From NCBI GenBank assembly GCA_027257055.1, contig JAPVLO010000133.1, forward strand, positions 2,852,001 through 2,916,000: a DNA stretch of 64,000 nt, in the 5' to 3' direction. Every line of letters starts with the position of its first letter. Position 1 is the first letter of the stretch. The stretch comes from Cephalopachus bancanus (lineage: Eukaryota; Chordata; Mammalia; Primates; Tarsiidae). Shown piece by piece: positions 23,121-35,937 of the stretch. The notes under the pieces are model-generated. The model searched no databases. It was not told where the DNA came from and worked only from the letters and a program-made list of their open reading frames with translations. The position numbers and the translations under genes are program-made.

Positions 23121-24000
23121 GTAAAAGGATCAGGGTGCAAACGCGAAAACATCAAACGTTGCACTCAGTACTGACATGGAGGCAGATAAAGGTCTCTGGC
23201 CTCAGAAATTAGTACCCATATCAGGACAAAAGAAAAAGTCTTGCCTCAAACTCTACGTGACATAGGCCTCATGTACCCCAGTATCTCACAGAACATTTTG
23301 GTACTGACTCAATAAACTGTTTACTCTGTTAAAACTAGGATTTTTTGCTAAGAATGTAAACTTTCTTTTATCTTGGAAGAAATACTTGATGGCATATTGC
23401 TTGAACAAACCATCAGGTTTGGAGAGCTACACACACAAAAAATAAAATCACAGTTAGGAGGCCGTAATGCTGGGAAAAGAAACAAAAAAAATACTAAATG
23501 AAAAAACAATTTCCCCATTGCATTAGCATAGCTTGTGCTATAAAATACTGCCTTTTCTTTACAGATCTATGTTGTAAGTTGCTATTCTGAGCACTCTGTA
23601 AAAATTTATCATTTGAAACATTTGCATGAAACATCAGATAAAGAAATTCATAGCATCAGGGGAAAGAATGTAGCTAATGAAAGTACATTATTCGTTTCTT
23701 GTTTGCCTATTCGTTGGTAAAGGAAATTGGGTCCCAGAGAGAAACATACAAGGGGAATTTTTAAATACTGAAAACATCTGAGAAATTAAAGCCCAATATC
23801 TTGGTTTAGGACCAGTCATAGGCAATAGAGTTTTCTACCATCTTCAGGACATTTCCATTTAGCATCTACATAATCTGCTCTATTTTATTCACCTGTATTT
23901 AAAGGGCTTATGATGAGTATTAATTTTAAAGCCATAAGTTTTATTCATCTTTGGAAATGGCATGGGCCATTGAAAAAAGTGTCACCCTTCAATTCAACAG
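23121..24000. other. Unannotated sequence
   Basis: About 900 bp with nothing I can name. Confidence 0.4.
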
Positions 24001-24009
24001 GCTTAGTCC

Positions 24010-24125
24010 TTAATTTCCACATCCACACAGATAATCTGTATTTGCACAGATTCATTTCTATAAATATAAAGAGATTGGACTTGGTTTGGACAAGATGGTA
24101 TAAGGTCACTCCCAGCTCAAACCGC
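24010..24125 (+). repeat. MIR-like (MIR3/MIRc type) fragment
   Basis: GAGATTGGACTTGGTTTGGACAAGATGG and ATAAGGTCACTCCCAGCTC resemble the end of the MIR3-type consensus ('ggattggactagatgacctctaaggtcccttccagctc'). Confidence 0.5.
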
Positions 24126-25120
24126 CTATGATTTTGTTAACTGCTACACGGAAAAAAAAAAGTGCATGATTGAAATTAGTCCAAGGAAATCATGCCCTGA
24201 GCAACATTTCAAGACCATATGTTCTCCTTTAACTAAACTATATTTAGGTTGATTATGAACATCACACTCCTCGTAGCCACACTAGCAGAAGAATAATCTC
24301 AGACAGCACCTCAGAGAAATATGTCAGCTTCAGTCTGATGGTATTAAATACCCAAGAAAAGGAAAATAACAGAGTTTTAAAAGATTTGGTATGAAGTCAC
24401 AATATTTCAATATTTTGTTGCTTCAAGTTCTTATTTTATTTTAAGCATCACTCAAAACATAACACAGATAAAAATGCTCAGGTTTAAAATGAAAGAAGGT
24501 TTGTTATTCCTAAATCCTCCCTCCTTTATATTTAAATATGTGTCTGACTCATTGTTATTCTACAGTAATAGTTCCTTTCTAAGGATGACATATCAGGTAC
24601 ATGGGTGTCAGTCTCACACACCAATCTCCCGCCACAGCCTCTTCCATAGAGAAATGTAATGCTCACAGTTCTTTGGTACAGTATTTACTAGATGAACCTG
24701 AGCCAAAGGCAAGTAATCCATACTTAGCAACTAACCTATGAAAGAGCCTGTTATTTGAAATAAAATGGAACAGGGAAATCTTTTCTCAGGAAATAGTTTC
24801 TGGAAAATCCAAAAGACTTTTAACTGTTATTTTGAAGCCTACAACCACATTTGGAGTTGGAACCATAAGATTTGAAGCAAACTGAAAGGATAAGGGACCA
24901 GAACCAATCAGTAAACAGAGAAAAAACAGTTAGCAGAAAGTGTACAAAGGAGATTAAGGGGAAAGCAAAGCTTCCATCAGAGACGTCTATGTGAGAGAGA
25001 TAAAGTAACAAGTCAATAGACAGGCCTAGATTTTACACAGTGTTCCCACTAAATCCCAGGCCAAATGAATCTTTACTTAAATTTTTTTTTTCTTGAAATC
25101 ATTTAAGTATGTGATGGATC
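24126..25120. other. Unannotated AT-rich sequence
   Basis: About 1 kb, no recognised element. A T-run at 25082-25091. Confidence 0.4.
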
Positions 25121-25124
25121 TCTG

Positions 25125-25745
25125 CATTAGTCAAGGTTCTCCTAAAGGACAGAACCAATAGGAGATGATAGATAAATGGATGAAAGAGAGAGAGAGAGAG
25201 GCAGGCAGACAAATAGATATATGATAAATACATAAGAAGGGATTTATTGGAATTGGCTCATGCGAATATGGAGTCTGCAAAGTCCCACAACAAGCCCTCT
25301 GCAATCTGGAGACCCTGGAATGCCAATAGCATGTCTCAGTCCAACTCCAAAATCCTCAGAATCAGAGAAGTCTATGGTGTCCAATGCTAGAGGCTTGAGA
25401 ACTCAGGAGGGCTGCTGGTGTAAGCCCTGGAGTCCCAAGGCTGGAAGGCCTGGGGTCCTGATGTCTAAGGGCAGGAAGAGAAGACTGCATCCAAACACCA
25501 GGTGAGAGAGAGAGAGAGAGAGACCAATTCACTTTTCTTCTGTTTTTGCTCTATCCAGGCCCTCAACCAATTAGATGCTACCCATCCATGTGGAAGGGGG
25601 CAATCCCCAACTTTGTCTACTCAGACTCACATGCCAATCTCCTCTGGAAACACCCTCACAGACACACCCCAAAATAATGCTTTACCAGTTCTCTAGATAT
25701 TCATTAATTCCATCAAATTGATCCTAAAATTAATCATTATGGTCT
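25125..25745 (+). repeat. Old mammalian interspersed repeat (L1M 3'-UTR-like)
   Basis: ATTAGTCAAGGTTCTCCTAAAGGACAGAACCAATAGGAG, a GA-rich run, GAATTGGCTCATGCGAATATGGAG, CAGGCCCTCAACCAATTAG, GAAACACCCTCACAGACACACCCC and TAAAATTAATCATTATGG form an order I recognise from a common mammalian repeat that ends near an L1M 3'UTR. Two GA runs (25181-25200, 25503-25522) sit inside. The short open frames here are not genes. Confidence 0.7.
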
Positions 25746-28700
25746 CTATCCATGCGACCAAAATTAAAACAGAGGTTAAATTTGGGAGCAATTTTATAGT
25801 CACACAAAAGAGCATCACAGTGTTGACACATAGAAAAGTTTTCAATGATCCAATTTGGACAAGTGTCTGTGTCACCAGAATGGATGGCGCCAAAAAATCT
25901 AGGGAGATTGAAGCTCCTTTGCTGGAGACTCTATGGGAGACACAGAAAACACAATGCTGTGCTTGCTTGGAAACCCAAGTAGATAAGAAGGAAGCAATAA
26001 CAACAGTATTCTCTTGACAGTTGAACTCTTGCCTGGCATCATCCTACCTACTGAGGAGTAATCAGGATGTTCAAAACCAGTGAAAATTCCAACAGAAAAC
26101 ATCAGTATTTTAAGACACACAAAAGATCTTTTATTCCTAATCCAAGGGAAAAAGTTATGCTACAGTGGGGTGTGTGGGAGAAAACTAAACCAAAATAATA
26201 CTTTCTTTATTTATTTTATGATCCTATAATTCACCAGGAATTGTAGAAATATAAAGCCAAACCCACTGCAAAATTGTGTTTCCCAAAAATCTCATTAAAT
26301 GCAGCAGAAGGCCAAGAAGCAATGTGAGTTTATTCTACCAAATATGTTTTGGGAGCACCCAAATGCACCCATGAATGACAGAGCTCCTGAATCAGATCTT
26401 GCAATTTCCATTTTTCTGCTGGCTTATGCCCTCCCTGATCTATCTGGCTTTAAAAACACTAAGATCTTATATCCCATGCATGCTTAAAAGATGGATATAT
26501 AAGACACACTCTTCCCAACCATTTTCCTGGGAAATACTCTTGAGAGAAAAGAAATGGCCACTCTACAGACAGCAAAAGCACACTTGATTTGTTTCAAAAG
26601 GAGCCACCCAAGGTGACAGTGGGCTGTGATCTATCCATCTACACTCTCCAGATTTCTGAGAATGTCCCTGAATACTGTGAGAATAATCACAAGGAAAAGT
26701 ACACAGGGTCACAACTGATCTGAGGTGACATTTTATATACCAAAAGGGATTGGGCTAGAAGGAGCTCTCAACAAAAGTTCCCTATTTTATCAATCCTCTA
26801 CCTCAGATCCATAGTATAAGGGACTCTTGAAATCCACTTCCTGAGAGGACACAGGACAGCAAACAGTAGAGGGAAATTCAATAGAATGACTCTAGAACTG
26901 GCACTGCAGTGTCACGTAAACAAAGAACAAAATTATCCTATTCCTTCTGTTCCTTCATTTTTTTTTCCAGTAAAAATTGGTTCAAACTCTAGTTTCTAAA
27001 GAGTTCAGATTGCATATTATTTTTTAAATTTAAGCTTCAATTGACTGGTTGTATCTAATGAGATTAAGAAAGAAAATGGACCACATTTCACCTGGATCGA
27101 GTTCTGGAATAGAAGAAAAATATCCCATCTTAATGAATTGCCAGTCAGTAAAGCATTCAAGTGTCTCGTATACTTCCCCCTCCTTCTCGATTTTCTCTTC
27201 CCATTAGGAATTTGGAGTCAATGTTCAATCCAGTGGGGAAGCTTCAGTGTTTACTAACTGAGATGGCAGCCAGGATCCCTTGGCTTGAGATACGCCTTCA
27301 ACTGGGTGTTGCCAACTTTCCTTCCAGATGGCTTTAAGCACCCACAACCTTCTGGCAGCCGTCAGAAAGAGCCATGAGCAATGCCATATCCCAAGGAGAA
27401 TGCCAGCAAAATTGCATCTTTCGTACCGTCAATCTCAAGCGCCACAAGAGTTCTATTTTTATTAACAGACCTATTTAGAATAGGCATAAAATTAATTTAT
27501 TGCTACATTGGTTTAAAACATTTATTTTTAAAATTATTTTTGCAATTGGCTTGAATCTATTTTGCTAGAGGAGACTAGGGTGGCAGACAGATAATGACAA
27601 GACCGTACAACCCCATCAGAGTAAGTAGTTGGCAAGATTATTGCTGTTAGTAACCAACGAGTAAGCGGACAGTCACAAAACGTGGACTGAATCTATCATT
27701 TTTGTGCTCTGGAGGCAACAGGAAGGATGGAGGTGGGGATTCTTAGCTCTATGCAATGGAACGGAGATAGACATTTCTCTGTCCTTTGCATAAATTCCGC
27801 CCTATTGAGAACTGGTTCTTGGACCTAACTAAGAGCGTATACTTCCAAATTCCAACTGGCAGTGAGCAGCTCTGGCATAGGTTAACTGAAGAAGCATCAC
27901 TTATTCATTTGTTTTGTGGCTGTTTGTTTTGCTCTTTTAATCTCAATGGCCCATCAATTTTTAACTAAGCTCTCTCCAGGGTTTATAGTTTGAGCAAGCC
28001 AGTTAACCAGGATAAGTGACATTTCTAAAGAATTTCTGTGTACATTGTTAGCAAAGCACACCTCGGACTCCTGGTTAAAAAAAAAAAAAGAGCGTTTTCT
28101 GGAGAAATGTGTCTTCATCTATGAGAAGGAATTTGCAAGCAGGTAACCCTTTCCCCATCCAGAATCACACCATTGCAATTTGTCTTCCCCTGAAGCCCTT
28201 TCCCTTTTCCAGTCTTCATATTTTATCTCATCACTTTTCATGGCTTATTGGCCATATTCATAAAGTACTTCCCAGAGTCTCATCTCAATCCCTTCTGCTG
28301 CCTTCTTTCTTATGCCATCAATAAAATGGTAGCATAAAGTACCATTGTACTTTTATAAGTTTGGCTTTCTGGTCTCCAGATACTATACACCAATTCCATT
28401 GCCCATTCTTGGACCTAACTAGGAGCATATATATTAAAATTCCTAATTAGTGGGAATTCTCACAGAGCTCTACAAACTCAGCCCCAATGATTGAACATAA
28501 CCTACATAAAATAAGACTCATTTTTGAACATGCAGTTTCTCCTCTTTGTAACACCCAACAATGTTTTTCTTCTCCTAATTAAATAGCATTGTATACTAAA
28601 AAAGCAGAGAAATATTCCAAAGACCCAAAGTTTAGAACGGAAGCGTACAGTTTTCTTTGTGATGTGTGATAGAGAATTGGTTCCGTTTTGAGCTCTGAGG

Positions 28701-28860
28701 CTTGGTTAATCCTATTACAGATTCGGAAGTCAAGGTTCTGTCTTGCTTATAAAGTCAGAAGAGTTAATTCAAACAAAAAGGAGAAATAGGTGTGCATATG
28801 CTTACTGGTTAGGATTCATAACTTGGTTAAGTATCTCCTGGAGCCATTTCTAAAACATGA
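25746..28860. other. Long unannotated stretch
   Basis: About 3.1 kb without a repeat family or gene that I recognise. It includes single-copy-looking DNA around 27000-27960 of more even base composition. Open frames at 25718-26017 and 26299-26587 are short and unsupported. Confidence 0.5.
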
Positions 28861-28864
28861 TGCT

Positions 28865-29080
28865 GGAGTTATATTTATTTTTGCTTTTAGTTGTATCGTT
28901 TCTACTTACAGAAGTAATACATATCATTTTTAAATGGAAAATTCAAAGAGTAAAGAGATAAATACATAAATTATCCATATTCTCACCATTCAGAGATAAC
29001 TACAGTCTTTTTCAATATGTGCACACACAGATACACATTTTTCAGCAAAACTGAGCTTATAGCAGACATACTGTTTTTAT
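28865..29080 (-). repeat. Old L1M 3'UTR fragment, antisense
   Basis: ACAGAAGTAATACATATCATTTTTAAATGGAAAATTC, TTATCCATATTCTCACCATTCAGAGATAACTACAG match the recurring 'aaaagtaatacatgttcattgtagaaaa ... cccaccacccagagataacc' stretch. The same family occurs at 59640-59830 and, in sense, at 44225-44825. Confidence 0.6.
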
Positions 29081-29466
29081 ACCATGAGCATTCCCATTTA
29101 AATCAAATATTACACTAATATTCTATCAACTGTATTTATGCCTAAATTAAAGTGTTCTTTTAACATTATTCAAGAACTGAAAAGTTAGTCTTTAAATAAT
29201 ATCTGCAAAAATCATATTTAAGAAACTGATATTTTAAAGAAAAACTCATCATTTCACTATCACCAGGGCTGAATTCAGAGTTATGGGGGAGGGGAGAAGG
29301 AAAGTAAGTTAATCAATTACTTTAAGAAAATTAGCCAGTCATTAAAAATTATGAATTTACAAAAGGTCACTTTTGTCAAACATCCCTTTTCTAGAGTACT
29401 TTTGTTAATGCTATTCATCTTCCCGAAACAGACACCAGCTCCCCTGCTTAGCTCAATCCTACAGAG

Positions 29467-29495
29467 TTTTTGTTTGTTTATTTGTTTGCTTGCTT
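29467..29495. repeat. (TTTG)n-like simple repeat
   Basis: TTTTTGTTTGTTTATTTGTTTGC, probably an expanded tail of the adjacent antisense L1. Confidence 0.8.
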
Positions 29496-29496
29496 T

Positions 29497-30420
29497 TAAT
29501 TTTTTATTTTAAAGGTGTGGGGTACAATACAGGGCTAGGTATACAAATGTTCATTATGCAAGTACTCTTGTTGATGAGGTATGCCCCCCCTCCCCTGGCA
29601 GTTTCCCACTACTGCCAATCCTGTTCTTATAGTATTATGATAATTGTTCAAGGTCTGCTTATGAGTGAGAACATGTGGTACTCAGTTTTCTGTTTCTGTG
29701 ACAGATCACTGTGTATGATAGACTCTAAATCCATTCAAGTTGCTGTGAAGGCCACATGTTTGCCCTTGTTTATGGCTACTTAATATTCCATTGTGTATAT
29801 GTACCACATTTTTTTATCCAGTCCAGTTTTGTCTGAGCAGCACAGTTGGTTCCATGTTTTTGCTATTGTGAATATTGTTGCAATAAACATGCATGTGCAG
29901 GAGTCCTTTTTGTAGAATGATTTGAGTTACTCCAAATATATTCCCAAGAGAGGGATTGCTAGTTCATATGTAAGGTCAATTTCTAGTTCTTTCCGAAATT
30001 GCCACACTGTTTTCCAAAGCGTTTGCATGAGTTTGCATTCCCACCAGCAGTGTAGAAGTGTTCCTTTTTCTCCACATCCCCGCCAGCATCTGTTGTTTTT
30101 TGTTTTATTAATGATGGTCATTCTTACTGGAGTAAGGTGGTTTCTTAATGTGGTTTTATTTGCATTTCTCTGATGATTAGTGAGGCTGAGCACTTTTTCA
30201 TGTATCTGTTGGCTGCTGGTATATCTTCTTTTGAGAAGTGTCTATTCATAACTTTTGCATCCTTTTTAATGGGGCTGTTTGTTTTTTTTCCTTTTGGCAC
30301 GTTTGAGTTCCTTGTAGATCCTGAATGTTAGACCTTTGTCAGATATGCAGAGCTTTTGAGGATGAGTGTTTTCCATCTAGCCTTTCCAGTTACTCTAGCC
30401 TTTCCTTTTAAAGGCTCTTG
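29497..30420 (-). mobile_element. L1 retrotransposon, 5'-truncated, antisense (lineage-type 3'UTR)
   Basis: Read on the minus strand: the ORF2 end (30355 downward), then a short 3'UTR with AACTGCCAGGGGAGGGGGGGC and an A-tail at 29497-29512. The 3'UTR matches the copies at 33942-35588 and 41167-41415. The T-rich tail is degraded and no clear target duplication was found, so the 5' limit (about 30420) is approximate. Confidence 0.9.
29927..30360 (-). pseudogene. L1 ORF2 C-terminal remnant
   Basis: An open frame (88 codons, 30193 to 29927) encodes WRGCGEKGTLLHCWWECKL and WKTVWQFRKELEIDL and PLLGIY, the cysteine-rich C-terminal region of L1 ORF2p. It lacks endonuclease and reverse transcriptase and has no start of its own, so it is a dead 5'-truncated piece. 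Confidence 0.85.
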
Positions 30421-30469
30421 TATCTCTTAGAAGGAAATTGAAGTATAATACAGGAAGTAAGTCAAGACT

Positions 30470-30640
30470 ATAAGGTTGATCTTGAGCAAATTAAAATGTA
30501 AGCTTTGTGTGCCTCCAGTTCCTCGTCTGTAAAATGGTAATTAAAATATTCTCTTCCTCACAGGGTTGATATGAGAATCCTAAGTCAATATATGTCAAAC
30601 ACTATAGGTATTCAATAAATGATAGGTGTCATCATCTGTA
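30470..30640 (+). repeat. MIR SINE
   Basis: TTGAGCAAATTAAAATGTAAGC, CCTCCAGTTCCTCGTCTGTAAAATGGTAATTAAA, CACAGGGTTGATATGAGAATCC and TATTCAATAAATGATAG follow the MIR 3' half. Confidence 0.8.
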
Positions 30641-30644
30641 ACTC

Positions 30645-30765
30645 TCATTTGGATGCTTAATCAACACTGCTTGACTATAGTAACCATTTCACTGTATATT
30701 TATACCAAAACATCATGATGTACACCTTAAATACATACTATATTTTTGAAATCACACATTGTGTT
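30645..30765 (+). repeat. Old L1 3' end fragment
   Basis: GACTATAGTAACCATTTCACTGTATATTTATACCAAAACATCATGATGTACACCTTAAATACATAC matches a recurrent L1M 3' end stretch ('caaaacatcatgttgtacaccttaaatatata'). Confidence 0.7.
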
Positions 30766-30770
30766 GTTCT

Positions 30771-31206
30771 TTTGTTTCTTGGCAATTACTTTTGTTTTTC
30801 TACTTTCATCAGGTCTATTCTTGGGCACCACTCTATCTTTATGTAAATATCTAAATTTTTTTTCATCTGGTGCTCCATTTTTTTTTCTTCTTCCTGTTGA
30901 GAACTCATGGACCTTTACAAAACCTCATTATGCCCTCTAATAATCTAAGGCTTTCGATTATCAACCTGGAGTTAGGGAGTCGTCTAGCAGAAAAATCAGC
31001 CCCAAAAGATTCAGTGGGTGAATCTGTTTCCGCCAACGGGCTCCCTATGCCATGTGACTGAACCCTTTTTATCATCTTTGCTCATTTGTTTTCACCCTTG
31101 GGCTGAATGTCTCAGGGCCTCTCTCAGGTGGCAGTTGAGTCGAAAATAAAACCTACTATTACATTCCCTGGTACACTGTTCTAATTACTGAAAACAGCCC
31201 AGAGGA
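30771..31206. other. Unannotated sequence
   Basis: No recognised feature. A pyrimidine-rich part lies near 30850-30900. Confidence 0.4.
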
Positions 31207-31229
31207 TTGAGGAAAATGGGGAGGGGGAG

Positions 31230-31268
<39 letters not shown>

Positions 31269-31278
31269 AGAGAGAGGC
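31207..31278. repeat. (GA)n microsatellite, about 70 bp purine tract
   Basis: GGGAGAGAGGAGAGAG followed by about 17 GA units and a few interrupted ones. A homopurine/homopyrimidine mirror-like tract. Confidence 0.95.
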
Positions 31279-33932
31279 TTCCTTCATCTCCCAAAGTGAG
31301 TGTTACAAGAAGATGGAAGGGGACCCCACCATCCACCTAAGGGCAATTTCCTGCACAGCCAGCTCAGCAGTTGCAAGTGTTTCTCCCTCACCAACCAAAT
31401 CTCCTTGCTAGAATCATTTTTCTCTTTTAGAGCCTCAAAACACCAAAGCACAAGGAAGCATCGAGTTACAAGTATCAGAGCCCAGCTGAGTCCCTGTGTG
31501 TGCATCTGTGTATCCTACTGGGAGACTATATAGGATTCCCGTAGTTATAATTGGCGCTGCTGCCCTTCGGCTGAGAATTGCATTACTTGAAAAGCAGAGG
31601 GGTTGCTGTTGTACTTATGATCATTAATATTTCAATCCAGAGGGGCCTGTCTCCTAAACCCTAGGAGAGGTAACAGAGGTTAGCATGGCGAAACTCAGCC
31701 AAAATGCAATAACCTGCAGCCAGATGTGTTATGAATAACAATGTGAGGAGGAAATAATAAAAGTGGATGAGGAGAACAGGCTTCTGCTGTTAAAAACCTT
31801 AGCAAATTGAGGTTTTGTTTAAGTATGTGGGAGCTAAATGCCAAAGAAAAGCCCCCCTTGACCTAAGCAGCTTGCTGGAAGTGGCTGCACATAATTCAAC
31901 AACTCTGCCAGGAAAGTTACACAAAAAAGGTTGAGAAAAGCTGATCCAATACATCAACTAATGGCCTGGAAGGAAGTTATAGAACCAGATGTCTCATCCC
32001 AGACTCCTCTCCTCTCCCCCTTTCCTTGACATTCCCTCAGGGCCCCATTGCCTTGGAAAAGGAATTTAAAGTACATACTGAAGAAAGGATAATAAATACT
32101 TGCCAACAACCCACCATTGGAGGGCGCAGCAGAAATAATGGGAACTCAAGTAAGCAGCTGCTTCTAAAATGAGTGTACCCGTGACCACAGGTGTACTCCT
32201 TTGCAGTATATCACATCCAACACAGTCATAAAGACCAGATCATCTTTTTTCTGGATTTAGAGTGTGTTCTTTAGAGAGTTCATGTTCAGCTCCTCTGGTT
32301 CTCAAATGTTAGCAGTCTTTGAGGTATCCACGGCCAAGGAGTAAAAAGCAGGTCTGTGACTGTCTTTAATTTCATAAAACGAGACAGTTGAGTCTAATAA
32401 ATCAGACTTTACACCTTGTAATCTTTTGATAATGCTAGACTTCTACATATGCTATTACTTTTATATGACCTGAATATACTCTGTACATTGATGATAAGTG
32501 GGTGTTCAAGATGTTAAGAGATGAGTTACATTAACATTGCAAGTAGAATTCTGTTTTGTAGCTGAGGCATCAAAATAAAACGAAAAGAAGTCCTTCTTTG
32601 TTCTCGTATTAAATAATGCCTATAATAAAGATGTCAAATATGTGGCTCTCCCGTTACCATTATTTCCCTCCCTACTTCGTGGCAGACACAATAGTCAACC
32701 CTGGTCAGCTTACATGTCAAGCTGGTTGTGATTTCAGAAACCCAACACTCCTAGCAACTGCTACAAATGCATAAGCAAGCAAGTTGAGAGCAGGCCTGAA
32801 TGCCATACCCACCTCAAGTTGGTGATACCATGATGATTCATTCTGTATAAAATGACATATTTGTGTTTATATGACTGAAATCCATGTCTCTGCAGCATTA
32901 TCTTGAAGGAAAAATATGAATTAAAACTCACAGACCTGAATCTACAGGGTCTATACCTGGCTCTTCTGAGGCGCTGACCCAGCCTGAGCCCTCTGTCTTC
33001 ACTGATGGGATGGTTGGCATCTAACTGAGGAAAAAAGCTCAGGTAACTATGAACTTAACTGGAACTCAGCTAAGAGACAAAACTGAATATTCTCAGCACA
33101 AGCCAGTCACTATGTCTTCAGGAATTAGGAAGAAAATAGGAGCCAAAAGAATCTTTAATAATTTGAAGAGTTAATCTGGTATTTGTGAATTTTAGTGAAA
33201 ATACCTAATACAAAAGCATGACTTGCTGAATCTAAGGGAAATTGTAAATACAGATCTTCTAAGCCACAAGGGAGGTGATGGAAGACAGAAAAGACTTGTT
33301 TTTTAAATCAAATGAAGATTTTTCTGTGTTCATATTAATGTTTGTGTTCTAAAATTAGACCCAAGTATTAGGATGTGATCAATATCCCGCTGCTTTTTAT
33401 TTTTTCCTGCAGTTCACAAAACCTCCAAAAACAAATCAAAACAAACAAAGAAAACTATAGCAGGATAATAACAAAAAGGATGGCAGCCATCTGTGAAACA
33501 ATTAAAATGAAAAGCAAGCAAGAACGGTAGGAAGTACAGTCTATTCTAACTAGAAAATACCTTGAAATCTGTGGATAAAACTTAATTTAAAAAAACAAGG
33601 AGAAATGTTTAAAAGTGATTAAATATTAATAACAGTCACATGAAAGGAAGGAGTTGGGCTCCTATTTGACTCGAACCCAACAGATGTGAGAATCCAGCTC
33701 AGTATGAAGTGACAAGCAAAGTTTTAAAGAAGCTGAATTTTATAGCATGACCTGTTTCTAAAACAATAATCGATAATACAAACAAAGATTTAAAGAAGCA
33801 AACCCACTTGCAAGTAAAGTCTCCACAAACAAAGAAAGAGATCACATTGGAAGCATTTCTAATAGACAATATTCTCAATGGAAACCAAGTCTTATTGGCT
33901 CCGGTGTCTCCCAGATGTTAAAAAGGTAAAAT
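31279..33932. other. Long unannotated stretch
   Basis: About 2.6 kb with no recognised repeat or gene. Base composition is more even at 31290-32200 than in the surrounding DNA. Open frames at 31284-31533 are antiparallel and unsupported. Confidence 0.5.
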
Positions 33933-33941
33933 GAAAAGTCT
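33933..33941. repeat. Target-site duplication, left copy (GAAAAGTCT)
   Basis: GAAAAGTCT also occurs at 35589-35597 directly after the L1 tail. Extension beyond nine bases matches at 12 of 14 positions. Confidence 0.75.
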
Positions 33942-35588
33942 ATTTCGTGTTCGTTTTTGTTTCTATATGGGAATTTATGTAGTGTTGTTTCCAGGTCTGA
34001 GAAGAATGTCATAGGTAGTTTAATGGGAATTGCATTGAATCTGTAGATCTCCTTGGGTAGGATGGACATCTTAGCAATGTTGATTCTTCCAATCTATAGC
34101 ATGGAATATTTTTCCATTTGTGTGTGTCTTCTTTGATTTCTTTAAGCAGAGCCAAAATAATCCTCAGCCAAAGAAACAAAGCAGGAAGTACCACACTTCC
34201 AGACTTTAAACTTTATTAGAAGGCTACAATGATCAAAACAGCCTGGTATTGATACCAGAACAGGCATATAGACCCAAGGAACAGGATAGAGATTCCAGAA
34301 GCAAACTTCATTTCTCAACCAATTCATCTTCAACAATGCCTCCACCAACAACCTCTGGGGAAAGGAGAAGCTATTCAGTAAATGGTGCTAGGGAAACTGG
34401 CTGACCACATGTAGAAGAATGAAACCAGACCTCTACCTATCACCATTCACAAAAATCAACTCTAAAAAGACCTACACATAAAACCTCAAACTATAAGAAT
34501 CTTAGAAAATGCAGGAGACACACTTACAGAAATTGGAATGAGGAACCAAAAAAAATGGGCAACCCCAAAAGTCCATAAGAGATTAGATAAACAAATGGGA
34601 CCTCACCAAAAGCTGCAAAACAAAAGAAACTATCAAGAGATTGGGGAGACAGCCCACAGAATGGGAAAAAAATATTTGCCAACTTTATCTCTGACAAAAG
34701 GCTAGCATCCAGGATTTACAAGGAACTCAAACATACTGAAAGGAAAAAAACAAACAGCCCTATTTTAAAAGTGGGCAAAAGATATGAATAGACACTTCTT
34801 AAAAGAAGACATCTGAGCACCTAACAGATACATGAAAAAGTTCTCAGCATCACTAATTATCAAAGAAATGCAAATCAAAACCACACTGAGATACCACCTA
34901 ACTTCAGTCAGGATGGCCATCATCAATAACTCAAGAAGCAACAGACGCAGGAAAAGGGAAGGGGACACCTTTACACTGTTGTGTACTTTTACACAATACA
35001 ATCTCTGTGGAAAACAGTGTGGCGATTTCTAAATTATCTAAAAATTGACCTTCCACACAACCCAACAATCCCCCTTCTGGGAATAGACCTGGAAGAACTC
35101 AAATCATTCTACAAAAAGATACCTGTGCACACATGTTTATTGCAGCATTACATAACAAAAACATGGAACCAACCATGCTGCCCATCAAAAGTGGAGTTGA
35201 TTTTTTTAAAAAATGTGGTATATATATATATACACAATGGAATATTATGCAGCAATAAAAGAAGAATAAAATTATGGACTTCACAGCAACTTGGATGGAT
35301 TTAGAGTCTGTCACATTCAATGATCTATCACAGAAACAAAGAACCGCATACCACATGTTCTCACTCATAAGCAGACCCTGAACATTTATCATAATACTGT
35401 AAGAAAGGGATTGGCAGTAGCTAGAAACTGCCAGGGGTGGGGGGCACATAACATCAATAAGTGTACCTGATCCCAAACTAGGTAAAGCGGGGACCAAAGG
35501 GAGGCCCAAACTTTACCTGTATGATGACAACTTATGTACCTAATCCTGAAGTGTACCACCCATAAAATAATTTTTTTTTTTAAAAAAG
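33942..35588 (+). mobile_element. L1 retrotransposon, 5'-truncated with 5' inversion (twin priming)
   Basis: 33942-34149 reads as antisense L1 ORF2 (GAAGAATGTCATAGGTAG, ATCTCCTTGGGTAGGATGGA, GATTCTTCCAATCTATAGCATGGAATATTTTTCC). From about 34150 it switches to sense (AGCCAAAATAATCCTCAGCC...) and continues to the 3'UTR and tail at 35563-35588. In L1 order the two pieces meet almost without gap: the inverted one ends at ACGAACACGAAAT and the sense one begins AGCCAAAATAATC. That contiguity plus the flanking 9-bp repeat is the classic twin-priming outcome. Confidence 0.9.
34150..35350 (+). pseudogene. L1 ORF2 C-terminal remnant, frameshifted
   Basis: Recognisable ORF2 end fragments occur in different frames ([47 protein letters not shown]). 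A deletion at about 34960-35000 shortens the region that corresponds to the cysteine-rich end. No intact frame is left. Confidence 0.85.
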
Positions 35589-35597
35589 GAAAAGTCT

Positions 35598-35925
35598 TTT
35601 CCACCCTTAACCTTTTATTAAGCTCTTACAAATGCCAGCTGCTCTAACTCTGCATGTCCAGAAGGATGTCCAGTAACCATTTGAGAAAAGCACTGAAAGC
35701 ATTACCTATTCGAGCTCCACTACCTACAAGAGCACCAGCCTCCTGCAAAGGTGTGTTAATGTTTGCCCTTAAAAAAAACCCAGGTAAAATTAGTCAATTT
35801 TTCAAAAACTAAACAAATAAAACAGACCAAATTCTACCTCACAAAAGATGATAACAAGGAATCCACCCAGAACCTAAGTGGTTATAAGCATGTAGAAGCA
35901 AAACGCTGCTCATCAGCAAATTTAT
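35598..35925. other. Unannotated sequence
   Basis: About 330 bp between the L1 and an Alu; nothing recognised. Confidence 0.4.
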
Positions 35926-35937
35926 AAAAATCTCTCA

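Noticed and set aside
28865..29080. Considered as a novel repeat family
   Set aside because: The same text appears at 59640-59830 and, in sense, near 44225-44825, matching a known old L1M 3' region.
31207..31278. (GA)n run considered as a regulatory GAGA element
   Set aside because: Simple repeat. No context points to function in a mammal.
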